Origin: Clostridium sp. DSM 17811
Lineage (GTDB): Bacteria > Bacillota > Clostridia > Clostridiales > Clostridiaceae
NCBI RefSeq assembly: GCF_018861905.1
Contig: NZ_JAHLDU010000015.1
Span: 1-64,000 of the forward strand
Reading direction: 5' to 3'
DNA: 64,000 nucleotides
Shown here: positions 54,969-63,430 of the stretch, one piece after another
Numbering within the stretch: the stretch's first letter is position 1
How the letters are laid out: each line of letters starts with the position of its first letter
Made by a program: the position numbers and the translations under genes
The notes under the pieces: model-generated
Told to the model about the DNA's origin: nothing
The model's database searches: none
The model's input: only the letters and a program-made list of their open reading frames with translations

Positions 54969-56525
54969 ATGAGTATATTAGTAGTTAAAAATATGAGCCA
55001 TGGTTTTGGCGACAGAGTAATATTTGAGGATGTGTCTTTTAGATTACTTAAAGGAGAACACATAGCGCTTATAGGAGCAAATGGAGAAGGAAAATCAACG
55101 TTTATGAACATTATTACCGGAAAGCTTATGCCAGATGAAGGCGATGTTGAATGGTCAAACAACGTCAGAGTTGGATACATGGATCAGCATACTGTTTTGG
55201 AAAAAGGCAAGAGTATTAGGGATGTTTTAAGAGATGCTTTTAAATATCTTTTTGACTTAGAAGAGGAAATGCTTAGCGTAACAGAAAAGATGGCAGAGGC
55301 ATCACCTGAAGAATTAGAAAGATTATTGGATAGAATGGGTACAATTCAAGATCAACTTGATAATAACGGTTTTTATGGCATTGATTCTAAGATAGATGAG
55401 GTAGCAGCTGGAGTTGGTCTTAAGGATGTTGGGCTTGATAATGATGTTGCAGAGTTAAGTGGAGGGCAAAGGACAAAAGTGCTCCTTGCAAAACTTCTAC
55501 TAGAGGCACCAGATGTTCTACTTCTTGATGAACCTACTAACTTTTTAGATGAGCAACACGTAGAATGGCTCAAGAGGTATCTTCAAAATTATGATAAGGC
55601 ATTTATATTAATATCACATGATATTGAATTCTTAGATGGCGCAATCAATATAATATACCATGTAGAGAATAAAAAATTAACCAGATATATAGGTTCATAT
55701 GATGAATTTTTGAGAGTTCATGAGGCTAAGAAGCTACAGATGGAATCTGATTATGAAAGGCAACAAAAGGAAATTACTAGACTTGAGGTCTTTGTTGCTA
55801 AAAATAAAGCAAGAGCTTCTACTAGTGGAATGGCAAAATCAAGACAAAAGAAATTAGATAAAATTGATAGAATGGAAATTGTACAAGACAAACCAAAACC
55901 ACAGTTTAACTTTAAAACTGCAAGAGCTTCAGGGAAAATAATATTTAAAACTAAGGAATTAGTTACTGGTTACGATACCCCGTTATCTAAGCCATTAGAT
56001 TTGTATATGGAAAGAGGACAAAAGATTGCGCTTACTGGTGCTAATGGTGTTGGGAAAACAACATTGTTAAAGAGTCTTATGGGTGATATTAAAGCTCTTT
56101 CGGGTCATACAAACTTAGGAGATTATCAATATATAGGATACTATGAACAGGAAATAAAGGGAGTTAATCGAAATAACTGTATTGAAGAGTTTTGGCAAGA
56201 ATTTCCTAGCCTTACTCAGGGACAGGTAAGATCGGCCCTTGCTAAGTGTGGACTTACTACAAAACATATAGAAAGTAAAGTCACTGTGCTTAGTGGTGGA
56301 GAGCAAGCAAAGGTAAGACTTGCTAAACTTCTAAACAGAGAAACTAATATATTGATCTTAGATGAGCCTACCAATCATTTAGATGTGGATGCAAAAGATG
56401 AGTTAAAAAGAGCTTTGAAGGAATATAATGGGAGCATACTTCTAGTTTGTCATGAGCCAGAATTTTATCAAGACGTAGTAACTGATGTATGGGACTGTGA
56501 AGAGTGGACAACTAAAATTATATAG
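54969..56525 (+). CDS. ABC-F ATPase (YkpA/YbiT-like)
   Basis: The 518-residue protein has two ATPase domains in one chain and no membrane part: first Walker A GANGEGKST and signature LSGGQRTKV, interdomain linker (about 240-315) with many Lys/Arg, second Walker A GANGVGKTT and LSGGEQAKV. ABC-F proteins act at the ribosome E site; some protect against antibiotics, others tune translation. The linker length is intermediate, so resistance cannot be inferred. The ATG follows AGGGG. A strong terminator follows. Confidence 0.94.
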   Translation: MSILVVKNMSHGFGDRVIFEDVSFRLLKGEHIALIGANGEGKSTFMNIITGKLMPDEGDVEWSNNVRVGYMDQHTVLEKGKSIRDVLRDAFKYLFDLEEEMLSVTEKMAEASPEELERLLDRMGTIQDQLDNNGFYGIDSKIDEVAAGVGLKDVGLDNDVAELSGGQRTKVLLAKLLLEAPDVLLLDEPTNFLDEQHVEWLKRYLQNYDKAFILISHDIEFLDGAINIIYHVENKKLTRYIGSYDEFLRVHEAKKLQMESDYERQQKEITRLEVFVAKNKARASTSGMAKSRQKKLDKIDRMEIVQDKPKPQFNFKTARASGKIIFKTKELVTGYDTPLSKPLDLYMERGQKIALTGANGVGKTTLLKSLMGDIKALSGHTNLGDYQYIGYYEQEIKGVNRNNCIEEFWQEFPSLTQGQVRSALAKCGLTTKHIESKVTVLSGGEQAKVRLAKLLNRETNILILDEPTNHLDVDAKDELKRALKEYNGSILLVCHEPEFYQDVVTDVWDCEEWTTKII

Positions 56526-56532
56526 CTATATT

Positions 56533-56568
56533 AAAAAGAGCTAGAATAAATTCTAGCTCTTTTTATAT
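56533..56568. terminator. bidirectional terminator after the ABC-F gene
   Basis: AAAAAGAGCTAGAA (56533-56546) pairs perfectly with TTCTAGCTCTTTTT (56551-56564), 4-base loop, then T run; A run on the other side suits the convergent gene. Confidence 0.92.
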
Positions 56569-56575
56569 ATCGCTT

Positions 56576-57433
56576 TTATAAAACTTCTATTGCAAGGTCT
56601 AGTATGTTAGCAAATAATGATAATGTATTAGTATTTGGAATAACATTATTTTTAACATCTAATAATTTCCCGAGTCCATAACCCGTGCATATGCTAACTG
56701 TTGGGAAACCAATTTCACCGAGGTCACAAATAATATCAGTGACATTTAATTTTGTTTTAGTTGTTTTATCAATAGGTTTTAGGATAATATATAGTCTTGT
56801 AGAAGAATCATATCTTAGAACTTTTAAAGTATTACTTATTAGTATATCTTTAGGTTTAGCGTTAATATCGTACTTTGAAGTAGTTGAAGTTATGTTATTT
56901 ATAACAAAATAATATATATTTCTTTTGTAGTTTACCTTATCTTTAAATTCTTGTAATCTTTCTAAATTCAAATTTATATCTACTGAGATTTCATCATTTT
57001 CTAAATTAATAAAGCTTTCTTTTATGTAAGTTAGTTCTTCTTTACCTTGAAGTTCTCTAGATAAGATATTCATACAGTTATCATAAATATCTTGGAATTG
57101 ACTAACCGGTAAGGAATATTTTATATTATCTAAAACAAGGTAAACCTTGAACTTAGAAGATTTGTTACTATTTTTAGATGAATAATTAACTTCAACTAAT
57201 AAGAGTCCATGGAGTAGATCAGTATCAAGTGTTATTTTCTGAATTCCTTTACTAAATTGTAGCATGTAATTCTCATTAGTGGATAAGTTTTGTGTATGTT
57301 GATTTATTATATAAGTACCTTTAAAGCCAGCTTCAGTAATTTCACCAACTCTTAAGGAACTTCTTATTGGTAGTTTCTTTAAATTTATATATGGTCTATT
57401 TATACATAGGTTGTTTTCGGATATTATTCTCAT
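56576..57433 (-). CDS. hypothetical protein, 285 residues
   Basis: I do not recognise this protein. It has no signal peptide and no clear membrane helix; beta-rich, with Asn/Ser/Lys-rich stretches. The first part (KKLPIRSSLRVGEITEAGFKG) and the Leu/Ile-rich middle hint at a two-domain soluble protein. The ATG follows AAAGGAG. The downstream neighbour on the same transcript direction is a terminator. Confidence 0.6.
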   Translation of the reverse strand: MRIISENNLCINRPYINLKKLPIRSSLRVGEITEAGFKGTYIINQHTQNLSTNENYMLQFSKGIQKITLDTDLLHGLLLVEVNYSSKNSNKSSKFKVYLVLDNIKYSLPVSQFQDIYDNCMNILSRELQGKEELTYIKESFINLENDEISVDINLNLERLQEFKDKVNYKRNIYYFVINNITSTTSKYDINAKPKDILISNTLKVLRYDSSTRLYIILKPIDKTTKTKLNVTDIICDLGEIGFPTVSICTGYGLGKLLDVKNNVIPNTNTLSLFANILDLAIEVL

Positions 57434-57531
57434 ATTAAACTCCTTTAGTTCTAACGAGAGTGTTAGTCTTATTTATAAATTATAACATAATTAGCATTTT
57501 AAAAAATAGAAAAGAGAAAAGAGCAATTTTA

Positions 57532-57562
57532 AAAGGCATATATTTTATGAATATACGCCTTT
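57532..57562 (-). terminator. terminator of the SH3-like membrane protein gene
   Basis: AAAGGCATATATT and AATATACGCCTTT (57532-57562) pair with one G-T pair and a 5-base loop; TTTTAAAA follows on the minus strand. Confidence 0.7.
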
Positions 57563-57567
57563 GTTTT

Positions 57568-58020
57568 TTAAGGGACACTTTTTTCATAAATAGTTTCTTC
57601 ATGATTATTAACTGTATCATCGAGAGTAATTAGGACGTCTTTTTTTATCCATCCTTTATTATTAATGTTAGTCTGAGATTTAAGCGTTACTTCATACCAT
57701 GAAATATTAAGAATCTCAGCACAATCTTTAATCTCTACGCAAGTATCTTTAATTACAGTAGATAGAATTTGAGAAGTTTCAAGGGGGCTTAGATATAGAC
57801 TACAAGTACTTTTAGTAGTTCCAGTCCTAAAAAGAGATGGTTTGTACTTTATTACTATAGGGACATCAGAGTCATGTAAACTTGAAATTTTTGATTTGTA
57901 ATCTCTATTTTGTTTAGAACTAATCCTTAATTGAGTTTTTTGAGTTGATAATTTTTGGTTCATTGTACAATAATATACACCAAAGCATATCAAAAGAATT
58001 GAAAATAAAAAAATAAGCAA
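57568..58020 (-). CDS. membrane-anchored SH3-like domain protein
   Basis: The 150-residue product has an N-terminal membrane anchor (residues 1-19), a short charged linker, and a C-terminal region resembling a bacterial SH3 (SH3b) fold (YLSPLETSQILSTV, WYEVTLKS, GWIKKDVL). Such domains bind cell-wall peptides. The start is TTG at 58020 with AAGGAGAG upstream. Unknown role, probably at the cell surface. Confidence 0.65.
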   Translation of the reverse strand: MLIFLFSILLICFGVYYCTMNQKLSTQKTQLRISSKQNRDYKSKISSLHDSDVPIVIKYKPSLFRTGTTKSTCSLYLSPLETSQILSTVIKDTCVEIKDCAEILNISWYEVTLKSQTNINNKGWIKKDVLITLDDTVNNHEETIYEKSVP

Positions 58021-58109
58021 AAATATCTCTCCTTGTAAATTACTTATATGATTAAAGTCTGTTGCATATTAGTATATAGTATTCAATACTATGCAAAAAA
58101 ATTCGTAAA

Positions 58110-58135
58110 AAAACCCATGTTTAAACATGAGTTTT
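58110..58135 (-). terminator. terminator of the HAD gene
   Basis: On the minus strand AAAACTCATG, TTTAAA loop, CATGGGTTTT (one T-G pair) and a T7 run; overlaps the HAD stop by two bases. Confidence 0.78.
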
Positions 58136-58787
58136 AAATTGTTGCAATTAATTCATTATATTCTAGTATATACATATCTGAATTTATGATAATATCTTCT
58201 TTTTGATCTTTAGATGAAGAATCGTATACAGCTACTACCTTCATGCCAGCAGATTTTGCACCTTTGACTGCTGGAAGTATATCCTCAAATACAATGCACT
58301 GCGCAGGGTTTACCCCCAATTTCTCAGCAGCAAGTAAATATACATCAGGAAAGTTTTTGCCTCGAGACACCTCATCGGTGAGTGTTATAGAGTCAAAATA
58401 GTGGAATATGCCATTAGACTTAAGAACAACTTCTAATAGAGATTTACTATTACTTGTAGCTAGTCCAATTTTTATATTCATTGTTTTGAGTAATGATAAG
58501 AATTCAACTACACCGGGTTTTAGTTTAACGTGATTAAGGTACTGATTATAAGCAAAATCGTTCCATTCCTTTTTGATTTCGTCTATTGTGTCTAATATGC
58601 CAAAATTGTTTTTAAAATAATTTGCAGTTTCATCAAAACTAAGATGTTCTATTTGGCTTTTTAAATCTTTAGGTATTGTAATATTCCTACATCTAAAATA
58701 ATTTTCATCTATTTTATTCCAAACCCACATAGAATCGATAAGGGTTCCATCTAAATCAAAAATTGCAGCTTTAATATTAGTTAGCAT
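58134..58787 (-). CDS. HAD-superfamily phosphatase, beta-phosphoglucomutase-like
   Basis: The 217-residue protein has the nucleophile motif FDLDGTLIDS (Asp11, Asp13), motif II GLATSNS, the Lys of motif III and motif IV FEDILPAVKGAKSAGM. The cap is a small helical bundle, as in phosphoglycolate phosphatase and beta-phosphoglucomutase types. Substrate unknown. The ATG follows AAGGGGTGAT. It is about 50 bases downstream of the PAP2 gene. Confidence 0.9.
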   Translation of the reverse strand: MLTNIKAAIFDLDGTLIDSMWVWNKIDENYFRCRNITIPKDLKSQIEHLSFDETANYFKNNFGILDTIDEIKKEWNDFAYNQYLNHVKLKPGVVEFLSLLKTMNIKIGLATSNSKSLLEVVLKSNGIFHYFDSITLTDEVSRGKNFPDVYLLAAEKLGVNPAQCIVFEDILPAVKGAKSAGMKVVAVYDSSSKDQKEDIIINSDMYILEYNELIATI

Positions 58788-58834
58788 TTAATCACCCCTT
58801 ATGTAAGTCTGATACATTTTAATTTTAAGATGAT

Positions 58835-59359
58835 TCAAAAGAACTTATAAGTAAGTAAAGAACAAGTGGTTCCAATAAAAATACCCACAATAACATCTGT
58901 TGGGTAGTGAACTCCTATGTATATTCTAGAAATTCCTACGCATAGAGCTAAGGGTATAGTTATAAACCCAAATATAGGAAAATACAAGGCGATTATGACA
59001 GCTAATGAAAACGCACCGGTTGTATGCCCAGATGGGAAGGAGTATTTATCAATACCTATCTTCTTTATATTTAAGTTTGGAATTTTTATAAATGGTCTTA
59101 ATCTAGTAACGGTTACTTTTAGTATTTTACCAATGCCAGTACTAATTGTTATTGAAATCATAGCATTAATAGCCATAGTATGAAGTAAAGCGCTATGAAA
59201 TAAAAAAGTAGCAGTACAAAATATAAACATAAAAGGGAAGGAGCCTAAGTAGGTCATAGATGGCATTGTAATATCTAAAAACCTACACTTCCAAGAATTG
59301 TTTATAATTCTAAGTATGTTAATATCTTTATTACTTATATACTCAAATAATGCTTTCAT
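58835..59359 (-). CDS. PAP2-family membrane phosphatase
   Basis: The 174-residue membrane protein has all three PAP2 motifs: KVTVTRLRP at 81-89, PSGH at 109-112 and SRIYIGVHYPTDV at 144-156. Small single PAP2 proteins dephosphorylate lipid phosphates such as undecaprenyl pyrophosphate or phosphatidylglycerol phosphate; either fits cell-envelope work. The ATG follows GGGAGGAG. It probably shares a transcript with the HAD gene. Confidence 0.9.
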   Translation of the reverse strand: MKALFEYISNKDINILRIINNSWKCRFLDITMPSMTYLGSFPFMFIFCTATFLFHSALLHTMAINAMISITISTGIGKILKVTVTRLRPFIKIPNLNIKKIGIDKYSFPSGHTTGAFSLAVIIALYFPIFGFITIPLALCVGISRIYIGVHYPTDVIVGIFIGTTCSLLTYKFF

Positions 59360-59449
59360 AAACTCCTCCCTTTGTCATAAAAAATCATTTATATATATTA
59401 CTGTATATTGTATCATAAATAAACCTATACATATAATTTTAAATATTAT

Positions 59450-60796
59450 TTAAAATTCTCTACCAAATATTTTGGTTTTTTCTTTATCTTTAAAATCATC
59501 AATAGTATTAATCCCAATTCTACTTAGAATATCTTTCATACAATCACTATCTATGGATGTTTTAATTTTTGAGTCTTCTGCAAATTTATTTACTCTGTTT
59601 CTCCCAGAGGTTGAGTCAATCAAAGCTTTAGGCCCACCAACGCAACCACCAACGCAGCCCATACCTTCAATAAAGTTTGCATCAACTTCTTTAGTTTGAG
59701 CTTTTGTAAGCAGTACCTTACATTCTTTTACACCATTTCCTTGAATAGCATTTAATAAATGGTGTTTTTGCGGAAATAACTTCTCTATCATTTCGCCAAC
59801 AGCTATAGATACTCCACCGGTTCTTGCATAAAGCCTACCACCACGAGATGCGTATTCGGTAGAGACATCTTCTTCAAGTTTTTCAGGGTTTATGCTAAGT
59901 GTCTCAAAAATATCCTTAAGTTCTGCGAAGGTAAGTACATAATCTATATCACCTAAAAGGTCCCTTTCTTTAGCTTCACCTTTTTTTGCAATGCAGGGTC
60001 CTATAAAGACTACTTTGCAGTTAGGGTTCAGTTTCTTTAATACTCTACCAGATGCAATCATAGGAGATACAGATGGGGATACATACTTAACTAAATCATT
60101 GTACACTCTCTTAACCATTCCTACCCACATAGGGCAGCAACAGGATGTAAGCATTAGATCTTCTTTTATTTTAACATGTTCATCAAATTCTACTGCTTCT
60201 TTTATTGTAAGCATATCTGCAAAAAATGCAACTTCAACCATATCTGCGAAACCTATTTTTTTGAAAGCGGTTCTAAGATTATCAACGTTAACATTTTCAC
60301 CGAATTGGCCAGTAATGGCAGGGGCTACAGCTGCTATCACTGTAGAATTTCCTTTTAATAAATTTAAAAGTGGAATAAATTCTACTTTATCCATTAAAGC
60401 ACCACTAGGACATGCATCTACGCAAAATCCACATTCTGTGCATTTATCATTATCAATGTAGGAAGATTTGGTTTTATTATCTATTAATATAGCATCAAAA
60501 GGGCAAGATGCTTGGCAACTTGTTTTTCCCGGGTTATCTGAACAATTCATAGTACAACCTTTAATTTTATTTACAACTTTATGATTTGTTTCATAGGTCG
60601 AGATAGCCTTTTTCAAATTTTCTATGTAATTAAGCGAAAAATCTACATCAACACCACAAAGTGAAGAAATTATGGCACTTAGGTCTTTTTTATTAACATC
60701 ATCTTTAGATAGTAACTCATGAACCTTATTTTCAAAATTATCTTCATTATAAGATTTAATTAGGTCCTTAAAAAGTTCGTTATATATTTTATTCAA
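59450..60796 (-). CDS. monomeric [FeFe] hydrogenase, group B-like
   Basis: The 448-residue protein starts at TTG 60796 (AGGAGTGATT upstream). It has two [4Fe-4S] motifs, Cys81/85/94/98 (irregular) and Cys119/122/125/129, then the H-cluster motifs TSCCCPMW (217-224), GPCIAKKGE (266-274) and MGCVGGCVGG (379-388). TSCCCP with MGCVGGCVGG marks the group B type (as in CpIII of C. pasteurianum) rather than the main group A fermentative enzyme. It reduces protons or oxidises H2 with ferredoxin. It is a single gene; the maturases are elsewhere. An inverted repeat lies upstream. Confidence 0.92.
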   Translation of the reverse strand: MNKIYNELFKDLIKSYNEDNFENKVHELLSKDDVNKKDLSAIISSLCGVDVDFSLNYIENLKKAISTYETNHKVVNKIKGCTMNCSDNPGKTSCQASCPFDAILIDNKTKSSYIDNDKCTECGFCVDACPSGALMDKVEFIPLLNLLKGNSTVIAAVAPAITGQFGENVNVDNLRTAFKKIGFADMVEVAFFADMLTIKEAVEFDEHVKIKEDLMLTSCCCPMWVGMVKRVYNDLVKYVSPSVSPMIASGRVLKKLNPNCKVVFIGPCIAKKGEAKERDLLGDIDYVLTFAELKDIFETLSINPEKLEEDVSTEYASRGGRLYARTGGVSIAVGEMIEKLFPQKHHLLNAIQGNGVKECKVLLTKAQTKEVDANFIEGMGCVGGCVGGPKALIDSTSGRNRVNKFAEDSKIKTSIDSDCMKDILSRIGINTIDDFKDKEKTKIFGREF

Positions 60797-60828
60797 AATA
60801 ATCACTCCTAATTTGTTATAAGTTATGT

Positions 60829-60876
60829 AATGATACTCCATGATATTGGGAAAACACAATAAAATGGAGTATCATT
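60829..60876 (-). promoter_or_regulatory. 13-bp-arm inverted repeat upstream of the hydrogenase
   Basis: AATGATACTCCAT (60829-60841) and ATGGAGTATCATT (60864-60876) pair perfectly around a 22-base loop, 33-80 bases before the hydrogenase TTG. TTGACA on the minus strand lies at 60885-60890, so the dyad sits downstream of a likely -35. It may be an operator or leader hairpin. Confidence 0.6.
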
Positions 60877-60938
60877 ATTAATTTTGTCAAGAATGAAATT
60901 TTTTATACATTTTAATAGTGTGAAAAAGCTTGAAATAA

Positions 60939-60968
60939 AAAAAGAGTTGTCATTAGACAACTCTTTTT
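60939..60968 (-). terminator. terminator of tRNA-Pro
   Basis: AAAAAGAGTTGTC (minus), loop, GACAACTCTTTTT and T run, starting right at the tRNA CCA end. Confidence 0.9.
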
Positions 60969-61043
60969 GGTCGGGGTGACAGGGATTGAACCTGCGACCT
61001 CATGGTCCCAAACCACGCGCGCTCCCAGCTGCGCTACACCCCG
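60968..61043 (-). tRNA. tRNA-Pro(TGG)
   Basis: The minus-strand sequence starts CGGGGTGTAGCGCAGCTGG and has a 7-bp acceptor stem (CGGGGTG/CACCCCG), the D-arm GCGC, anticodon loop TTTGGGA with TGG, T-arm with GGTTCAATCC and an encoded CCA. 76 bases in all. It reads through into a Rho-independent terminator. Confidence 0.96.
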
Positions 61044-61200
61044 AAGACAATTTTAATTATACAAAACAAACTGATAAATGTCAACAAAATTTTCAAATTA
61101 TTCTAAAAATATTTAATATAAAATCTATAAAATATAAATTATATTCGTTGAAGACAATACCTATTATATAAAATAAATGTATAAATGTCAAGATAATTTA

Positions 61201-61255
61201 TATATTTACTTTTAAACACAATAAATATCAATTATCGTGTATAAAAGTAAATATA
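61201..61255. repeat. 19-bp-arm inverted repeat in the gap 61044-61295
   Basis: TATATTTACTTTTAAACAC (61201-61219) pairs with 61237-61255 with one mismatch and a 17-base loop, about 40 bases downstream of the stop of the small membrane protein (minus strand). No T run follows, so its function is unclear. Nothing else is seen in this 252-bp gap. Confidence 0.6.
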
Positions 61256-61295
61256 GTATTTTCAGTATACAATCCGAAAAGTAGCAATGTGTTAA

Positions 61296-61619
61296 TTACT
61301 TTTTCTTAGCGTCAGTTTCCTTATCGCCGGTGCCTCGGGTAGGTACAGTAGACATAACAAAACCCACCAATATAGAGACTAAGACAGGAGCGGCAACATT
61401 AATATACACTATATATTGCGTCTTATATAATACTAGAGCAGTAAGGGATGTGACCAAAACACTTGCTACAAAAATAATAATTATAAATTTCGCGAAAGAA
61501 CTCATAAATTTTTCATACAATCTATGACGGGTTGGTCCACTTATAACATGTACAAATAAAAAATATGAGGCAAAAATTATTACTATATCAACTACAGCCG
61601 AAACTAGAAAATTTCTCAT
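61296..61619 (-). CDS. small membrane protein of unknown function
   Basis: I start at ATG 61619 (GGAGGTATATATA upstream), giving 107 residues; the frame extends five codons. It has three hydrophobic helices (about 4-24, 43-63 and 68-90) and a charged tail ending DKETDAKKK. I do not recognise the family. It lies between tRNA-Pro and murC on the same strand. Confidence 0.7.
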   Translation of the reverse strand: MRNFLVSAVVDIVIIFASYFLFVHVISGPTRHRLYEKFMSSFAKFIIIIFVASVLVTSLTALVLYKTQYIVYINVAAPVLVSILVGFVMSTVPTRGTGDKETDAKKK

Positions 61620-61696
61620 TATATATACCTCCAAAACATTTTTTCAAGTTTAGTGTTACCCCGAAATGATATTTTTACGCAATATAATCGAAAAAA

Positions 61697-61723
61697 AAAT
61701 CATGGGCAAGTAGCCCATGATTT
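61697..61723 (-). terminator. terminator of murC
   Basis: AAATCATGGGC (61697-61707) pairs with GCCCATGATTT (61713-61723), followed on the minus strand by a T9 run. Confidence 0.9.
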
Positions 61724-61764
61724 ATATTTATGAATTATTAAGAATATTTTATTAAGATATATAA

Positions 61765-63144
61765 TTATTTTAGGTACATTTCTCCTACGTTAACAACGTC
61801 TCCTGCACCCATAGTTATAAGAATATCTCCCTTTTGTAAATTGGCTTTAAGATAACTTACAATTTCATCAAAGCTATGAATATTTATGCAATCTACGTTT
61901 TTTTCTCTTATTCTATCGCCAAGCATGTCTGAACTTACAACACCGGTATCTTTCTCCCTAGCAGCATAAATATCTGCGAGGATTAGAGTATCTATATCAT
62001 AAAAAGAATTTGAAAAATCCTCAAATAAGCTTAAAGTTCTTGAATAGGTATGGGGCTGAAAAACACAATAAATTTTATTGTGGGGGTAATGCTTAGTAGC
62101 ACTTAGTGTTGTTTTTATTTCTGTCGGATGATGAGCATAATCATCAATAACAGTTACTCCGTTCTTAGTTCCCTTTAACTCAAATCTTCTATGGGTACCA
62201 TTAAATGCTGAAAGACCGGAAGTGATAGAGTTTTGCGAAAAATCAAGAATTAGTGAAGCTCCTATACTTGCAAGTGAATTTAGAACATTATGTTGCCCAG
62301 GTACATTAAGATTTATGTGAAACAGCAATAAGCCTTCTTTATATACATTAAAGTTTGCGCAACCTAATTCGTTATAAATAATATCTTTTGCTCTAAGATC
62401 TCCGTGATTTAGACCATAAGTAAGTATAGTACATTTATATTCATTATTATGGAGAATAGTTTTAACATTCTCATCTTCTATATTTGCAACTAAGTAGCCG
62501 TCTTTTGGTATGAGATTAATGAATTTTACAAAAGTGTCTTTAATGTGATTTATGTCCCTATAGTAATCTAAATGATCTGCATCTATATTAAGTATTGTTG
62601 CAATATATGGGAAGAATTTTAAAAACGAAGCCTTATATTCACAGGCTTCTGTAATAAAATAGTCACTATGTCCAGCTAGAACATTGCCGGAAATAGCATC
62701 TAATTCTCCACCGACTAATATTGTAGGATCTACATCTTCTTTTAAAATTATATGTGCAAGCATTGAAGTTGTAGTTGTTTTGCCATGTGTACCAGATATC
62801 GCTACGTTATATTTATGACCTTTCATAATTTGACCTAGAAATTCAGCCCTATCCATTAAAGGAATATTTAATTGAATAGCTTTAATATATTCAGGATTTT
62901 CAGGAGGGATAGCAGCAGTGTAAACTACTAAATCAACATCCTTTATATTAGAGGCATCATGTCCTATATATATTTCAACATCATGTTTTTTTAGCTTATC
63001 GGTTATATGTGAAGAATGCATATCAGAACCTGAAACATTATATCCGTTTTTTACAAGTATTTCAGCAAGGCCGCTCATGCTTATACCGCCAATACCTATG
63101 AAATGAATTTTTTTGCTCTTATCTTTTATAAAATCAAAAGACAT
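61765..63144 (-). CDS. murC: UDP-N-acetylmuramate--L-alanine ligase
   Basis: MurC adds the first amino acid, L-alanine, to UDP-MurNAc using ATP. The 459 residues have the N-terminal Rossmann-type site [13 protein letters not shown] at 15-27, the ATP loop GTHGKTTT at 118-125, and the C-terminal domain with DDYAHHPTE. The ATG follows AAGGAGTTGAT. It diverges from purR, an arrangement common in clostridia. Identification is secure. Confidence 0.97.
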   Translation of the reverse strand: MSFDFIKDKSKKIHFIGIGGISMSGLAEILVKNGYNVSGSDMHSSHITDKLKKHDVEIYIGHDASNIKDVDLVVYTAAIPPENPEYIKAIQLNIPLMDRAEFLGQIMKGHKYNVAISGTHGKTTTTSMLAHIILKEDVDPTILVGGELDAISGNVLAGHSDYFITEACEYKASFLKFFPYIATILNIDADHLDYYRDINHIKDTFVKFINLIPKDGYLVANIEDENVKTILHNNEYKCTILTYGLNHGDLRAKDIIYNELGCANFNVYKEGLLLFHINLNVPGQHNVLNSLASIGASLILDFSQNSITSGLSAFNGTHRRFELKGTKNGVTVIDDYAHHPTEIKTTLSATKHYPHNKIYCVFQPHTYSRTLSLFEDFSNSFYDIDTLILADIYAAREKDTGVVSSDMLGDRIREKNVDCINIHSFDEIVSYLKANLQKGDILITMGAGDVVNVGEMYLK

Positions 63145-63364
63145 TATATCAACTCCTTAAAAAAAATTATTATTATTGTTATTTAATATATGTAAATTAT
63201 ATTAGTATTGCTTATATTAAATAATTATTATAAGCACTTCTTAATTATATACAAAATAACAAAAAAACTATACACAATTCAAAAAAAACTAAATAAAATA
63301 CAAAATAACGTTCTGGAATTGGGTTTATAAGCATTGTAATAAAGATAAAAAAGATTTACAATTA

Positions 63365-63409
63365 AAATACGAATGATATTATGAATTTTACTAGGCAAAA
63401 TTCGTAAAA
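63365..63409 (+). promoter_or_regulatory. PurBox-like inverted pair upstream of purR
   Basis: AAATACGAATGAT (63365-63377) and the inverted AAAATTCGTAAAA (63397-63409) both match the PurBox core (CGAA with A/T flanks) and are in opposite orientation with a 19-base gap, close to the 16-17 bases of Bacillus. They would let PurR control its own gene and possibly murC. Confidence 0.5.
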
Positions 63410-63430
63410 TAAAAATATGGGTGATATATT

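Noticed and set aside
59991-60461. Long plus-strand open frame (about 156 codons) opposite the hydrogenase gene
   Set aside because: It lies wholly antisense to a gene with clear catalytic motifs, has no ribosome site at its start, and its product is low-complexity Ser/Ile/Thr/Pro mirror sequence. The same applies to other antisense frames, for example 13559-13882.
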